Positions 16,533 to 24,648 are shown, counted from the stretch's first letter. The stretch: DNA of 64,000 bases from Actinobacillus indolicus (GCF_004519515.1 NZ_CP038145.1:186001-250000), one strand, 5' to 3'. Notes: generated by a model not told the origin, from the letters alone. A program made the numbers and translations.

Positions 16533-16596
16533 ACACAGCGGATTCAAAATCCGCCGCCCATAAAGCGTGTCGGTTCGAGTCCGACCACTGGCACCA
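16533..16596 (+). other. attR: 3' part of tRNA-Leu(CAA)
   Basis: Contains the anticodon arm GCGGA-TTCAAAA-TCCGC (anticodon CAA), variable arm, T arm GTCGG-TTCGAGT-CCGAC and acceptor strand CACTGGCA-CCA. The matching 5' acceptor strand GCCAGTG and the D arm are absent upstream, so only the 3' part is here. ICEs that use tRNA-Leu leave such a direct repeat at one end and rebuild the whole gene at the other. This marks the boundary between ICE (left) and chromosome (right). Confidence 0.85.
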
Positions 16597-16601
16597 CATT
16601 T

Positions 16602-16634
16602 TAATCCCTTGTCGAAAGACAGGGGATTTTTTAT
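16602..16634 (+). terminator. Rho-independent terminator of the original tRNA-Leu
   Basis: ATCCCTTGTC-GAAA-GACAGGGGAT followed by a T run. Directly after the tRNA 3' end, chromosomal in origin. Confidence 0.75.
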
Positions 16635-16714
16635 TATAAACAAATAATATCCTTCGGGCACTTAATAAGAATAAGTGCCTTCAGAATCGTTTTACAAATA
16701 GTGAAAAGATTAGA

Positions 16715-17677
16715 TTAACTATTCGCAATAATCACTGCACGTTTTGGAGCAGGATAGCCTTCTAGGGTTTTTGAATGATCTTGTGGGTCTAAGAAATCAA
16801 TTAATGACTCATTCTCAAGCCACTCTGTTTTACGTTGCTCATCTAATGTCGTGACAGCTTCATCTACACAGCGAATATTTTTAAAGCCTACTTTTTCTAA
16901 CCAATTAATCAATGCTGGCACGGAAGGAATAAAGTAAACATTTTTCATTTTTGCATAACGATCGGCTGGAACAAGCACATCATTCACGTCACCATCAATC
17001 ACTAATGTTTCTAACACCAACTCTCCCCCTTTGACTAACTGATTTTTCAGCTGAGAAAGGTGATCTAGTGGCGATTTACGGTGATAAAGTACTCCCATTG
17101 AAAATACTGTATCAAATGCGTGCAGTGGTTGCATCTGCTCAATTCCCAAAGGAATTAAATTCGCTCTACGGTCATTATTAAGTAGCTTACGTACTGCTTC
17201 AAACTGACACAAAAACAGCTCTGTTGGGTCAATTCCCACTACCATTTTTGCTCCTTCCCCCACCATACGCCACATATGATAACCACTACCACAGCCTACA
17301 TCTAAAATAATACGATCTTTTAAAGGCGAAAGATGTGGCAACACTCTGTCCCATTTAAAGTCTGATCGCCATTCACAATCAATATGAATACCATGTAAAT
17401 GGTAAGGGCCTTTTCGCCAAGGCATCAACTGCTTTAAGTGGTGAACTAAACGTTGTGTTTCTCCTACACTTAACGGCTGTGTAGAAATTGATTCAACTTT
17501 ATTGGATAAATTTAATGTTGCAGACAAATTTGGTAAATGTTCAATGGTTTTAACCCATTTAGCATAATCGCCATGTGTCTGTTTTTCCCATTGTTTGAGT
17601 TGTAAAGGTAAGGTATCTAGCCAGTCTGAAAGACGACTAGTCGCAATTTGCTGATAAAAAGGACGAAAATCAATCAT
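16715..17677 (-). CDS. cmoB: tRNA U34 carboxymethyltransferase CmoB
   Basis: 320 residues, normal for CmoB. It transfers the carboxymethyl group of carboxy-SAM to 5-hydroxyuridine at tRNA position 34, giving cmo5U. The SAM-fold motif IILDVGCGSGYHMWRMVGEG is at about residues 121-140; VFSMGVLYHRKSPLDHL and the C-terminal substrate segment WLEKVGFKNIRC are typical. The start MIDFRPFYQQ is standard. A decayed copy of the first 20 or so codons exists upstream at 17964, part of a tandem duplication. The partner cmoA is not in the window. Confidence 0.95.
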   Translation of the reverse strand: MIDFRPFYQQIATSRLSDWLDTLPLQLKQWEKQTHGDYAKWVKTIEHLPNLSATLNLSNKVESISTQPLSVGETQRLVHHLKQLMPWRKGPYHLHGIHIDCEWRSDFKWDRVLPHLSPLKDRIILDVGCGSGYHMWRMVGEGAKMVVGIDPTELFLCQFEAVRKLLNNDRRANLIPLGIEQMQPLHAFDTVFSMGVLYHRKSPLDHLSQLKNQLVKGGELVLETLVIDGDVNDVLVPADRYAKMKNVYFIPSVPALINWLEKVGFKNIRCVDEAVTTLDEQRKTEWLENESLIDFLDPQDHSKTLEGYPAPKRAVIIANS

Positions 17678-17734
17678 ATTATAAAAAATAAAGAATAAAC
17701 TTATACGATTTTAAAGGAAATTTGTGATGAGATC

Positions 17735-17830
17735 AAAAAAGCCTAAGCAGTCCTGCTTAGGCAAAAGGTATTATGAATAAAATGTTTAATATTATCTGAT
17801 TGTTTGTCGAGATGACTCACGACAAACTTA
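17735..17830 (-). ncRNA. Candidate small RNA, copy 1
   Basis: On the minus strand: -10-like TAGAAT (17839-17834), a 5' hairpin GTTTGTCG/CGACAAAC (17802-17827, 8 bp), a single-stranded stretch with AAACATTTTATTCATAA, then the terminator GCCTAAGCA-GGAC-TGCTTAGGC (17741-17762, 9 bp) and six Ts. About 96 nt. Homologous to the candidates at 18028 and 38412. No good -35 is seen at normal spacing: TTGATT is only 9 bp from the -10, since the intervening A-tract is 6 bp shorter than in copy 2. No known Rfam family recognised. Confidence 0.68.
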
Positions 17831-17871
17831 TCCATTCTAAAAAAAATAAATCAAGCATAAAAATCAAGAAC

Positions 17872-17964
17872 TTAAAAAGTTTTATTTACATTTAGTTTAT
17901 TTTTAAGCCAATTTAGTAATAAATAAATCATAATAGACGTAATAATAGGAGATAAATTAATCAT
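17872..17964 (-). pseudogene. Relic of the cmoB 5' end
   Basis: Minus-strand ATG at 17964 opens a 30-codon frame, MINLSPIITSIMIYLLLNWL and on, that lines up with the CmoB start MIDFRPFYQQ...LSDWL: Met-Ile, acidic/Asn, hydrophobic, Xaa-Pro, and a WL at the same distance. It ends at TAA after LNVNKTF. Produced by the tandem duplication and since decayed. Confidence 0.6.
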
Positions 17965-18027
17965 ATTATGAAAAATAAGAAATAAATGTATGGAAGTTTA
18001 AATTAAATTGAGGATTTAAATGAGAAA

Positions 18028-18124
18028 GAAAAATGCCTAAACATCCTGCTTAGGCAAAAAGTTTTTGAATAAAATTTTTAATTAAGTAATTTGACTGTTT
18101 TCCATGATTACGATGAAAAACTTC
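18028..18124 (-). ncRNA. Candidate small RNA, copy 2
   Basis: Minus strand: TTGATT (18154-18149), 15-bp A/T spacer, TAGAAT (18133-18128); 5' hairpin GTTTTTCAT/ATGGAAAAC (18097-18121) with one G-U pair; core AAAAATTTTATTCAAAA; terminator GCCTAAGCA-GGA-TGTTTAGGC with one G-U pair (18035-18055) and TTTTT. On the plus strand both wobble positions would be A-C mismatches, which argues that the minus strand is the RNA. Hairpin sequence differs from copy 1 while pairing is kept. Confidence 0.7.
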
Positions 18125-18181
18125 CAGATTCTAAAAAAAAAAAAAATAAATCAAGAAAAAATTATATTAATTCACATTTTT

Positions 18182-19048
18182 TTAATTTTGATGTTGATCG
18201 CGAATTAACCCTTCTTGTTGATAACTTGCGACCAAATTGCCTGCTAGGTCAAAAACCTGCCCTCTTGCAAGCCCTCTAGATCCCGATGCATTTGGCGTAT
18301 CTAATTGAAAACGAGTCCAATCACTTAAATCCACATCACGATGAAACCAAATACTATGGTCCAACGTTGCAACTTTTAATCCCTGTTGAAGAAATCCTCG
18401 TTCATGTGGCTGTAGCATAGTGAGGATACAATGAAAATCGGTAAAATACGCTAGCAAACATTGTTGCAAGCGATTATCCTTTGGTACAAGACCGTTAGTT
18501 TTTGCCCATACTAACTGCTCTGAGGGTAATTTTTCACCCTTAAAAGGGTTATTAGCATATTTTAAACGCACATCAAATGCTCGCTCTTTTTGAAATTTTT
18601 CTTTCATCGGCGAAGGCAACATCATTGCGAGAGATGAAATTAACGCATTTTCTGAAACTAATGAATCTGGTCGCTCCGCAACAGGAGAGTGAACCTGATA
18701 CTCAAATCCTTTCTCTTTAACCTGAAAAGAAGCCATTACTCGACAAATAATTTCATTGTGCTGTTTTGCATTAATTGATACCACCGTAAAACTATTGCCC
18801 TCTCGTAGTATCTCTGTTTCATAAATAATAGGGTAATGAACATCTCCTGCACGTAAAAAATAGCAATGGCAGGAATGTAGATGACGGCTTTCATCAACCA
18901 CATTCATACTTGCCGATAGTGCCTGAGCAACGACTTGTCCGCCAAATACTTGCGGTAAGCCATCATCTTCACATTCTCCACGAAATAAATTATCGTCTAA
19001 ATGCTCTAAAGTTAGGAGTTGAATTAATCGATTTAATGCTTGTGACAT
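18182..19048 (-). CDS. tesB: Acyl-CoA thioesterase II TesB
   Basis: 288 residues, matching TesB (about 286). Hydrolyses medium- and long-chain acyl-CoA in the cytoplasm. Double hot-dog fold: N-terminal half with LFRGECEDDGLPQVFGGQVVAQAL and C-terminal half with ATLDHSIWFHRDVDLSDW, which carries the active-site Asp region, then SRGLARGQVFD. Start MSQALNRL is typical. It lies downstream of the 4.5S RNA gene in the same direction, as in E. coli where ffs and tesB are close. No substrate-specific features are visible. Confidence 0.95.
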   Translation of the reverse strand: MSQALNRLIQLLTLEHLDDNLFRGECEDDGLPQVFGGQVVAQALSASMNVVDESRHLHSCHCYFLRAGDVHYPIIYETEILREGNSFTVVSINAKQHNEIICRVMASFQVKEKGFEYQVHSPVAERPDSLVSENALISSLAMMLPSPMKEKFQKERAFDVRLKYANNPFKGEKLPSEQLVWAKTNGLVPKDNRLQQCLLAYFTDFHCILTMLQPHERGFLQQGLKVATLDHSIWFHRDVDLSDWTRFQLDTPNASGSRGLARGQVFDLAGNLVASYQQEGLIRDQHQN

Positions 19049-19165
19049 GATGCTTCCTCTTTCAATGATTTTATGTCAGTGTAAAAGAAAGATAGACAAA
19101 AGGAAAGACAACAACAAGCGGTCGGATATGTTAAATTTTTTGCAAATAGGTGTAACCAAAAGGGT

Positions 19166-19275
19166 GAGAGCACTTCCAGCCAACTCTCGGCACACAGACA
19201 TTTCAATTTTGGCTGCTTTCTTCCGAACCTGACCAAGTAAACCGAACGCTATTGCGAGAAACCAGAAGTGCTCTC
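19166..19275 (-). ncRNA. ffs: 4.5S signal recognition particle RNA
   Basis: Minus strand carries the SRP RNA hallmark: GGTCAGGTTCGGAAGAAAGC with AGCC after it, i.e. the Ffh-binding symmetric and asymmetric loops capped by the GGAA-type tetraloop. The ends pair (GAGAGCACTTC with GAAGTGCTCTC), and the length of about 110 nt fits bacterial 4.5S RNA. It guides nascent membrane proteins to the Sec machinery with Ffh. Confidence 0.93.
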
Positions 19276-19373
19276 ATAGGATTACACAGATTGTGTAAGG
19301 GTTCTAATTATAGTGTGGCTGTTCTCGTAATACAAGCAAAAAACAATGTAAGCGGGTTGATCGTCTTAAAAAG

Positions 19374-19850
19374 ATGCTATTAAAACACTCCCCCTCTAAA
19401 GCTAGCAAGCGTAGCGAGTATTGGGTGGAGCAAATTCGCCAGAATTTGCAGAGGGAGGGCTTCGCAAAGTTTTTCAAAAATCTAACCGCTTGTAGTCCTT
19501 TTTTATCTCCGAAAGCCCTCTCTCTGCTCAAAATAGCCTTACGCTATTTTGAGCTGTCTCTCTCCCGCAAGCGGGAGAGAGTAATGTATTTCAAAACGTT
19601 GAAGTACCATTCCCCTCGTCCGCTTGTGGGAGAGGGATTATCGTAAAATGTTGAAGTAAAATCCCCTCGCCCGCTTGCGGGAGAGGGTGGAGCAAATTCT
19701 CCAGAATTTGCGGAGGGAGAGGGTTTCGCAAAGTTTTTCTGAAATCTGACCGCTTGTAGTCCTTTTTTTATCTCCGAAAGCCCTCTCTCTGCTTAAAATA
19801 GCCTTCGCTATTTTGAGCTGTCTCTCTCCCGCAAGCGGGAGAGAGGGAAA
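19374..19850. repeat. Mosaic REP/BIME-like repeat cluster, two units
   Basis: Two related units of about 160 bp in direct orientation, at about 19423-19582 and 19687-19847. Each contains GGTGGAGCAAATTC..GAATTTGC, TTCGCAAAGTTTTT, an uptake-type ACCGCTTGTAG, CCGAAAGCCCTCTCTCTGC, the hairpin AAAATAGCC..GCTATTTTGAGC and the palindrome CTCTCCCGCAAGCGGGAGAG. Extra copies of the last palindrome are at about 19610-19640 and 19660-19690. A third related unit is at 24513-24648 in the opposite orientation. No gene in this stretch. Confidence 0.8.
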
Positions 19851-19931
19851 TTTTCAATTACACTTTCCACAAAAACAAAAACCAGCAACCGAAGTTGCTG
19901 GTCTTTATCAGCTTAATAAGCTATGGTTTGA

Positions 19932-20996
19932 TTACCAGAATACGCGTAAACCTACAGTAACACCGCTATTAGTAGTTTTGTCACCACCTTTAACTTTAGC
20001 TGTTGTAATTGCACCTTCTAAGTAAGTTAACACATTTTTATGTAATTGGTAGTCTGTACCTAACATGAAACGATCATAGTTAGTTGTTTCAGTTGAAGTA
20101 GTTTTAACTTTTTGTTGACCGTGACCGTAGTTACCATAGATAGATACTGCTGGAGTCACTTGATATTTCGCACCTACGCGGAATCCTAAGTGGCGAATAT
20201 CTTCATTTTTTGGACGGTTTTTAGTATAATCGCCAGCTACATCGAAACCTGCAGTTAATTGATTAATACCATATTTGAAACCTACTGCCCATGCATCTTT
20301 ATAATGACGACCATTTGCTTCAGTTACATAGTTATCACGTGTGTAACCTGCTGCTACCGTTGCAGATTGACCTTCTGCTGGAGCAAATGAATATACTACA
20401 CCTGCACCATAACCATTTTTAGTTTTACCTTTAGCAATATCGGTAAAGTTACCATCTTTATCTTTATTATATTCAGTACCGAAGTTATAGTTCACACCAA
20501 CTTGTAAACCATCAATGCCTTTGTAGTCATAACGAACAACAGAGTTACCCGCTGTTGTTAAGTTGTTATCAAATGCACCATATACATAGTCGAAACCAAC
20601 TTGTGCAATATCATCTGCGATAGTAATTTGACGACCGAATGTTAATTCACCATATTGTTTGCTACCTAAACCCACATAAGCACGTTTAGTATTTAAATCA
20701 CCAAATTTATCTGATGTTTTTACATTACTATCGAAACGAAATTCTAAACGACCTAATGCGTAGAAATCTTCAGCAATTTGGTGTTTAGCACGTACACCAA
20801 AACGTGAACCATCATTACCTAAACCTGTGTGACCAGCTTGTGATTTCTCGCCTGATACTTTAGTCCAGTTTTTATCTAATTTTAAACGAAGAGAACCATC
20901 AAAATCGATTTTTGAACCTTCATTCTCATACACAGTTACCGCTGATGCTGAAGCTGCGAATGCTGTTACTGCTAATGCTACTAGTGTTTTTTTCAT
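19932..20996 (-). CDS. Outer membrane general porin, OmpP2/OmpH-like
   Basis: 354 residues from MKKTLVALAVTAFAASASA, a clear signal peptide cut after ASA-V. The mature protein begins VTVYENEGSKIDFDGSLRLK, typical of Pasteurellaceae trimeric porins, and is rich in alternating beta-strands, ending in an aromatic residue (VGLRVFW) used for Bam-dependent assembly. The longer open frame upstream (to 21074) is leader, not coding. Forms diffusion channels; a major surface antigen in this family. A strong promoter and 5'-UTR hairpin are visible upstream. Confidence 0.92.
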   Translation of the reverse strand: MKKTLVALAVTAFAASASAVTVYENEGSKIDFDGSLRLKLDKNWTKVSGEKSQAGHTGLGNDGSRFGVRAKHQIAEDFYALGRLEFRFDSNVKTSDKFGDLNTKRAYVGLGSKQYGELTFGRQITIADDIAQVGFDYVYGAFDNNLTTAGNSVVRYDYKGIDGLQVGVNYNFGTEYNKDKDGNFTDIAKGKTKNGYGAGVVYSFAPAEGQSATVAAGYTRDNYVTEANGRHYKDAWAVGFKYGINQLTAGFDVAGDYTKNRPKNEDIRHLGFRVGAKYQVTPAVSIYGNYGHGQQKVKTTSTETTNYDRFMLGTDYQLHKNVLTYLEGAITTAKVKGGDKTTNSGVTVGLRVFW

Positions 20997-21029
20997 AATG
21001 TTCACCTTAAATATTTTTAGTTTAGCTAA

Positions 21030-21059
21030 AATTACTCTCGTTAAGGTAAAAGAGTAATT
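21030..21059 (-). promoter_or_regulatory. Stem-loop in porin mRNA leader
   Basis: AATTACTCT at 21030-21038 pairs perfectly with AGAGTAATT at 21051-21059, 12-nt loop, about 34 nt before the start codon. It may stabilise the mRNA or control ribosome access. Confidence 0.6.
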
Positions 21060-21118
21060 CTCCGTATCTGACATTTACATCCGTAATGTAAGTTTGGGTA
21101 AATGCTGATTGCGGGCGA

Positions 21119-21147
21119 ATAATGGCAAATTTGGATGATCGTGTCAA
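21119..21147 (-). promoter_or_regulatory. Sigma70 promoter of the porin gene
   Basis: Minus strand TTGACA (21147-21142), 17-bp spacer, CATTAT (21124-21119). Predicts a leader of roughly 115 nt. Confidence 0.7.
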
Positions 21148-21460
21148 TATATTCTTTTTATGGTTTTAAATATAACTTTTTCATTTAAAATCATACAGTT
21201 ATATAAAACAACACTTCAAAGAGAGTATTTTTCCTTGCTTTTTTTGAGCATTACTCCACATTGAAAAATAGCGTAACTATTTGATTATAAAGACAAATCA
21301 TGTATTTAAAATAGTTCAATTTTTATTTTAAAAATTTATGTGAACTAATTCACAATTTTACAATTTAATTGAGCCTAAGCCGTTTTTTTATACAAAAATT
21401 TAAGATTAGTAATCCTTTAATGCTTAATTTATAATAAGAAAAAAGAAAAAGAGATGAAAA
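21148..21460. other. AT-rich intergenic region between divergent porin and priC
   Basis: 313 bp, AT-rich, containing the upstream part of the porin promoter and presumably the priC promoter. No gene or repeat recognised. Confidence 0.5.
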
Positions 21461-21973
21461 ATGACAAGATTTACCGAACAGATACAACAAAAACTGGCGC
21501 CCTTTTTAGCCTTTTCAGAGCAAAATATCAACATTTCACACCCTTGTTTTTCTTTCAATCAAGGTCGTGTAGTGCAATTTATTCAAGAAATTTTAGCAAC
21601 CAGTCAGCAAATTGAAACGCAAAGGGATAGTCATTTACTTGCATTTCAAACTCAACGACTTGTCGAGCAATTTGACAGCTTACAAAAAGCCATTGAAACC
21701 CAAATCACACATAAACAAAATATCAAGACATTTCGCTCAAGCTATCGCTTTCCGAAAAATATTCATCGTCTTCCTTATGAAAAGCGATTGGAAGAATATC
21801 AAAAGGCGTTAAGAGCTTTAAATGATAAAATTTCGTGGTTGATTGAACAAAGCCAGCAAGCCAGTGATGTAGATCGCCCTTACTATCTTGCACAAATTGA
21901 AGAAACAGAATATCGAAAAAAGAAATGTCTTGATGCAATTGAAGATTTGATTACCCAAAATTGCAAAAATTAG
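21461..21973 (+). CDS. priC: Primosomal replication protein N'' PriC
   Basis: 170 residues. PriC helps reload DnaB at stalled replication forks. The family signature is seen in RFPKNIHRLPYEKRLEEYQKAL and RALNDKISWLIEQ (about residues 106-140), with an all-helical composition throughout. The length is close to E. coli PriC. It converges with tadA. Confidence 0.85.
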   Translation: MTRFTEQIQQKLAPFLAFSEQNINISHPCFSFNQGRVVQFIQEILATSQQIETQRDSHLLAFQTQRLVEQFDSLQKAIETQITHKQNIKTFRSSYRFPKNIHRLPYEKRLEEYQKALRALNDKISWLIEQSQQASDVDRPYYLAQIEETEYRKKKCLDAIEDLITQNCKN

Positions 21974-21979
21974 ACAAGA

Positions 21980-22510
21980 TCAGACCGCTTGTAAGCCTTT
22001 TTGTTGTTTTTGCTCTCCCCTTCTTTTTCTAAAAAACGCACTGATTTTTTGGCTACATTCCGTAGCCATTACGCCACCTCGAATATGCAAAAAATGGTTC
22101 ATTTTATAGTCTTCAAAAAAGTGAAAACGGGAGCCGACAGCACCTGTTTTATAATCAGACGCTCCAAAGACTAAACGCCCAATACGACTATGCAAAATCG
22201 CACCGGCACACATGGTGCAAGGCTCTAAGGTGACATAAAGCGTTGTATCTAATAAACGATAATTTTGCAATTGCTCTCCTGCCATTCGGATTGCTTGAAT
22301 TTCTGCGTGAGCAGTTGGATCAGATAAGATAATGGAACGATTCCACCCTTCCCCTATAATATTGCCCATTTTATCGACTAACACAGCCCCAACGGGAATT
22401 TCCCCTTCCGCTTCGGCTTTATCTGCAAGGGATAAGGCGTATTGCATAAAGTGAAAATCTTGTTCGGTTAAGGTTAAATCGCAATGGGATTGGGTGGGTT
22501 GAATGAACAT
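21980..22510 (-). CDS. tadA: tRNA-specific adenosine deaminase TadA
   Basis: 176 residues. Deaminates A34 to inosine in tRNA-Arg(ACG). Zinc-binding cytidine-deaminase fold: HAEIQAIRMA supplies the zinc His and catalytic Glu, and EPCTMCAGAI supplies the two zinc Cys residues. The C-terminal helix FFRKRRGEQKQQK is typical. The N-terminus (MFIQPTQSHCDLTLTEQDFHFM) is slightly longer than E. coli TadA; a start nearer the core is possible but no better ribosome site is seen. Confidence 0.95.
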   Translation of the reverse strand: MFIQPTQSHCDLTLTEQDFHFMQYALSLADKAEAEGEIPVGAVLVDKMGNIIGEGWNRSIILSDPTAHAEIQAIRMAGEQLQNYRLLDTTLYVTLEPCTMCAGAILHSRIGRLVFGASDYKTGAVGSRFHFFEDYKMNHFLHIRGGVMATECSQKISAFFRKRRGEQKQQKGLQAV

Positions 22511-22525
22511 AATTGAATTAAGATG

Positions 22526-22604
22526 GTAGGGACGCCACGCTTGGCGTCCGTGAACATAAACCGAACTTTGTCTTTGTAAAGGACGCCAAGCGTGGCGTCC
22601 CTAC
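22526..22604. repeat. Perfect 24-bp inverted repeat with nested palindromes
   Basis: GTAGGGACGCCACGCTTGGC plus GTCC at 22526-22549 is mirrored at 22581-22604 around a 31-nt loop. Each arm is itself a palindrome (GGACGCCA-CGCT-TGGCGTCC). A single arm recurs at 34029-34052. Lies upstream of tadA and downstream of deaD; MITE- or REP-like. Confidence 0.85.
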
Positions 22605-22642
22605 AATAACGTTATTTGTTTGAGGTTTGTCAATACTTCAGA

Positions 22643-24481
22643 TTATCGACGACCACGGTCGTTAAAACGTTTTTCTTTAAATCCACCTTCTTTACGGTCT
22701 TTAAAGCCACGTTCTTCACGACGACCATCTCTGCCACCACGTCCGCCGCGTTCGTTACGATCGCCTCGACCTTTTCCTCTACCGCCTTTATCTTCATAAG
22801 GTGTTGCATTAGTTGCACTACCTGCTGAACCTAAAAGTGACATCTGCATCGGTTTGCTTAATACACGTGCCTTATGGGCAAAGTGTTCAACTAAATGTTT
22901 CGGCATACCTTGCGGTAATTCAATGGTCGAATATGTGTCATGAAGTTTGATATGGCCAATATAACGGCTGTTAATATCGCCCTCGTTAGCAATTGCTCCG
23001 ACAATGTGACGTACTTCAACGCCATCTTCACGACCAAGTTCAATACGATAGAGATCCATTGCAACACCGTTATTATCACGATGTTCACGACCGCCACGAC
23101 GTTCAGCAGAACGTGGATTTTCACGGCCTTTTCCACGTTCACCGCGTGCTGGGCGAATTTCAGGATCTGGCGGAAGAATGAGTTTTTGTTTTTCTTGAAG
23201 TATCATCATCATTGCTGCCGCTAACTCTTCGTGATCTTGGTCTGCCGTGAATAAATCTTCTAATAATTCACGATAAAGCTCTAAATCGTGATGTTCTAAT
23301 TGTAATGAAATGCGTGCTTTAAATTTCTCACGGCGTTTTTCCATTAAAATTTCGTGATTTGGTACTGGCACTTCATCAATTGGCTTTTTGATTAAATGTT
23401 CAATATTTTTTAATAAACGGCGTTCGCGCGGTTCTACAAATAATAATGCACGACCTGAACGCCCAGCGCGACCAGTACGACCGATACGGTGAACATAAGA
23501 CTCTGCGTCAAGTGGAATGTCGTAGTTTACGACTAGGCTGATACGTTCAATATCAATACCACGCGCAGCAACATCTGTTGCGACAATCACATCTAAACGG
23601 CCTGATTTTAATTTGTCCAATGCTTGCTCACGCGCTTGTTGGGTCATATCGCCGTTTAATGCGGCAGCACGATAGCCATTACGTTCACAGAGTTCAGCAA
23701 TATCAATGGTGCCCGTTTTAGTACGTGTAAAGATAATCGCCGCATCAAATTCTTCCACTTCTAAGAAACGCAATAACGCATCATTTTTACGGAAGCCGTT
23801 CACTAACCAGTAGCTTTGTGCAATATCTGGTGCAGAACGTTGGGTTGCTTGAATTTTAACTTCTTGCGGATCTTTCATAAAACGCTTGGTAATACGGCGA
23901 ATTGGCTCTGGCATCGTTGCTGAGAAAAGTGCCGTTTGGTGATCTTCAGGCAGTTCCGCCATGACCGTTTCCACATCTTCGATAAAGCCCATACGTAACA
24001 TTTCGTCCGCTTCATCTAGTACAATCGCTTTCAACATAGAAAGATCTAAGGTGCCACGACGAATATGGTCAAGAATACGCCCAGGGGTTCCCACCACAAC
24101 TTGCGCACCGTTTTTTAATGCACGAATTTGAATATCGTAACGCTGACCGCCGTAAATCGTGACCGTGCGAATGCCTTTCATATTTTTGCTAAATTGCTCA
24201 CAAGCATCAGCCACTTGAATGGCTAATTCACGGGTTGGCGCCATGACTAACATTTGAGGATGGCGTTGTTCTGGATCGATTTGGGCTAATAAAGGTAAAG
24301 AGAATGCCGCTGTTTTACCACTCCCCGTTTGTGCCATACCCAGTACATCACGACCATTTAAAAGATGTGGGATACAAGCTTGCTGAATTGGAGATGGAGT
24401 TACATAGCCCATTTCAGTGACAGCGTTAAGGATAGATTGTGGTAAGCCTAAGTCGGCAAAAGTTAAAGTTGTTTCAGTCAT
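22643..24481 (-). CDS. deaD: DEAD-box ATP-dependent RNA helicase DeaD (CsdA)
   Basis: 612 residues. Cold-shock RNA helicase acting in ribosome assembly and mRNA decay. Motifs in order: Q motif TPSPIQQACIP, I AQTGSGKTAA, Ia PTRELAIQ, II DEADEM, III SAT, V ATDVAARGID, VI HRIGRTGRAG. After the helicase core comes the DbpA-like RNA-binding domain (MDLYRIELGREDGVEVRHIVGAIANE) and a long Arg/Gly/Asp-rich tail (GGRGKGRGDRNERGGRGGRDG). Full length. A mosaic repeat (24513-24648) sits in its upstream leader region. Confidence 0.95.
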   Translation of the reverse strand: MTETTLTFADLGLPQSILNAVTEMGYVTPSPIQQACIPHLLNGRDVLGMAQTGSGKTAAFSLPLLAQIDPEQRHPQMLVMAPTRELAIQVADACEQFSKNMKGIRTVTIYGGQRYDIQIRALKNGAQVVVGTPGRILDHIRRGTLDLSMLKAIVLDEADEMLRMGFIEDVETVMAELPEDHQTALFSATMPEPIRRITKRFMKDPQEVKIQATQRSAPDIAQSYWLVNGFRKNDALLRFLEVEEFDAAIIFTRTKTGTIDIAELCERNGYRAAALNGDMTQQAREQALDKLKSGRLDVIVATDVAARGIDIERISLVVNYDIPLDAESYVHRIGRTGRAGRSGRALLFVEPRERRLLKNIEHLIKKPIDEVPVPNHEILMEKRREKFKARISLQLEHHDLELYRELLEDLFTADQDHEELAAAMMMILQEKQKLILPPDPEIRPARGERGKGRENPRSAERRGGREHRDNNGVAMDLYRIELGREDGVEVRHIVGAIANEGDINSRYIGHIKLHDTYSTIELPQGMPKHLVEHFAHKARVLSKPMQMSLLGSAGSATNATPYEDKGGRGKGRGDRNERGGRGGRDGRREERGFKDRKEGGFKEKRFNDRGRR

Positions 24482-24512
24482 AAAATTCCAAAATAGAATG
24501 GAAGTTCACTTT

Positions 24513-24648
24513 ACTCTCCCACGTTTACGGGGGAGAGACAGCTCAAAATAGCATAAGGCTATTTTGAGCAGAGAGAGGGTGATGCCCTCTCCCTCCGCAA
24601 ATCTTACAGATTTGCTCCTCCCTCTCCCGTAAACGGGAGAGGGGAAGT
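24513..24648 (-). repeat. Mosaic REP/BIME-like repeat unit upstream of deaD
   Basis: Reverse-oriented relative of the units at 19423-19847: CTCTCCC..GGGAGAG palindromes at both ends, AAAATAGC..GCTATTTTGAGC hairpin, CTCTCTCTGCTC and a GCAAATC..GATTTGC hairpin. Located between deaD and nlpI. Confidence 0.8.

Larger units (their letters stand above)
17678..18133 (-). repeat. About 290-bp tandem duplication (small RNA plus cmoB start)
   Basis: Two diverged units: cmoB start (17677) with the RNA ending at its promoter -10 near 17839, and a copy with a relic cmoB start (17964) and RNA promoter -10 near 18133. Offset is 287 bp at the start codons and 294 bp at the -10 boxes. Shared landmarks are the relic start, the terminator GCCTAA..TTAGGC, GAATAAAAT, the upstream hairpin and an A-tract followed by AAATCAAG. 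Confidence 0.8.

Noticed and set aside
16329..16661. Minus-strand frame of 110 codons across the tRNA-Leu remnant
   Set aside because: It is the antisense of the tRNA (GASGRTRTDTLYGRRILN-type peptide), a well-known spurious annotation.
17741..18055. The two GCCTAA hairpins as simple terminators of tesB
   Set aside because: Both are preceded by a second conserved hairpin, a shared core and -10 boxes, and a third homologous locus exists at 38412, so a plain terminator does not explain the pattern.
19374..19850. Possible CRISPR array
   Set aside because: The repeats are about 160 bp, palindromic and only two units, without regular short spacers; no cas genes are nearby.
22616..24481. Several plus-strand frames opposite deaD
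   Set aside because: They mirror the RG-rich tail and helicase core of deaD and have no independent coding signals.
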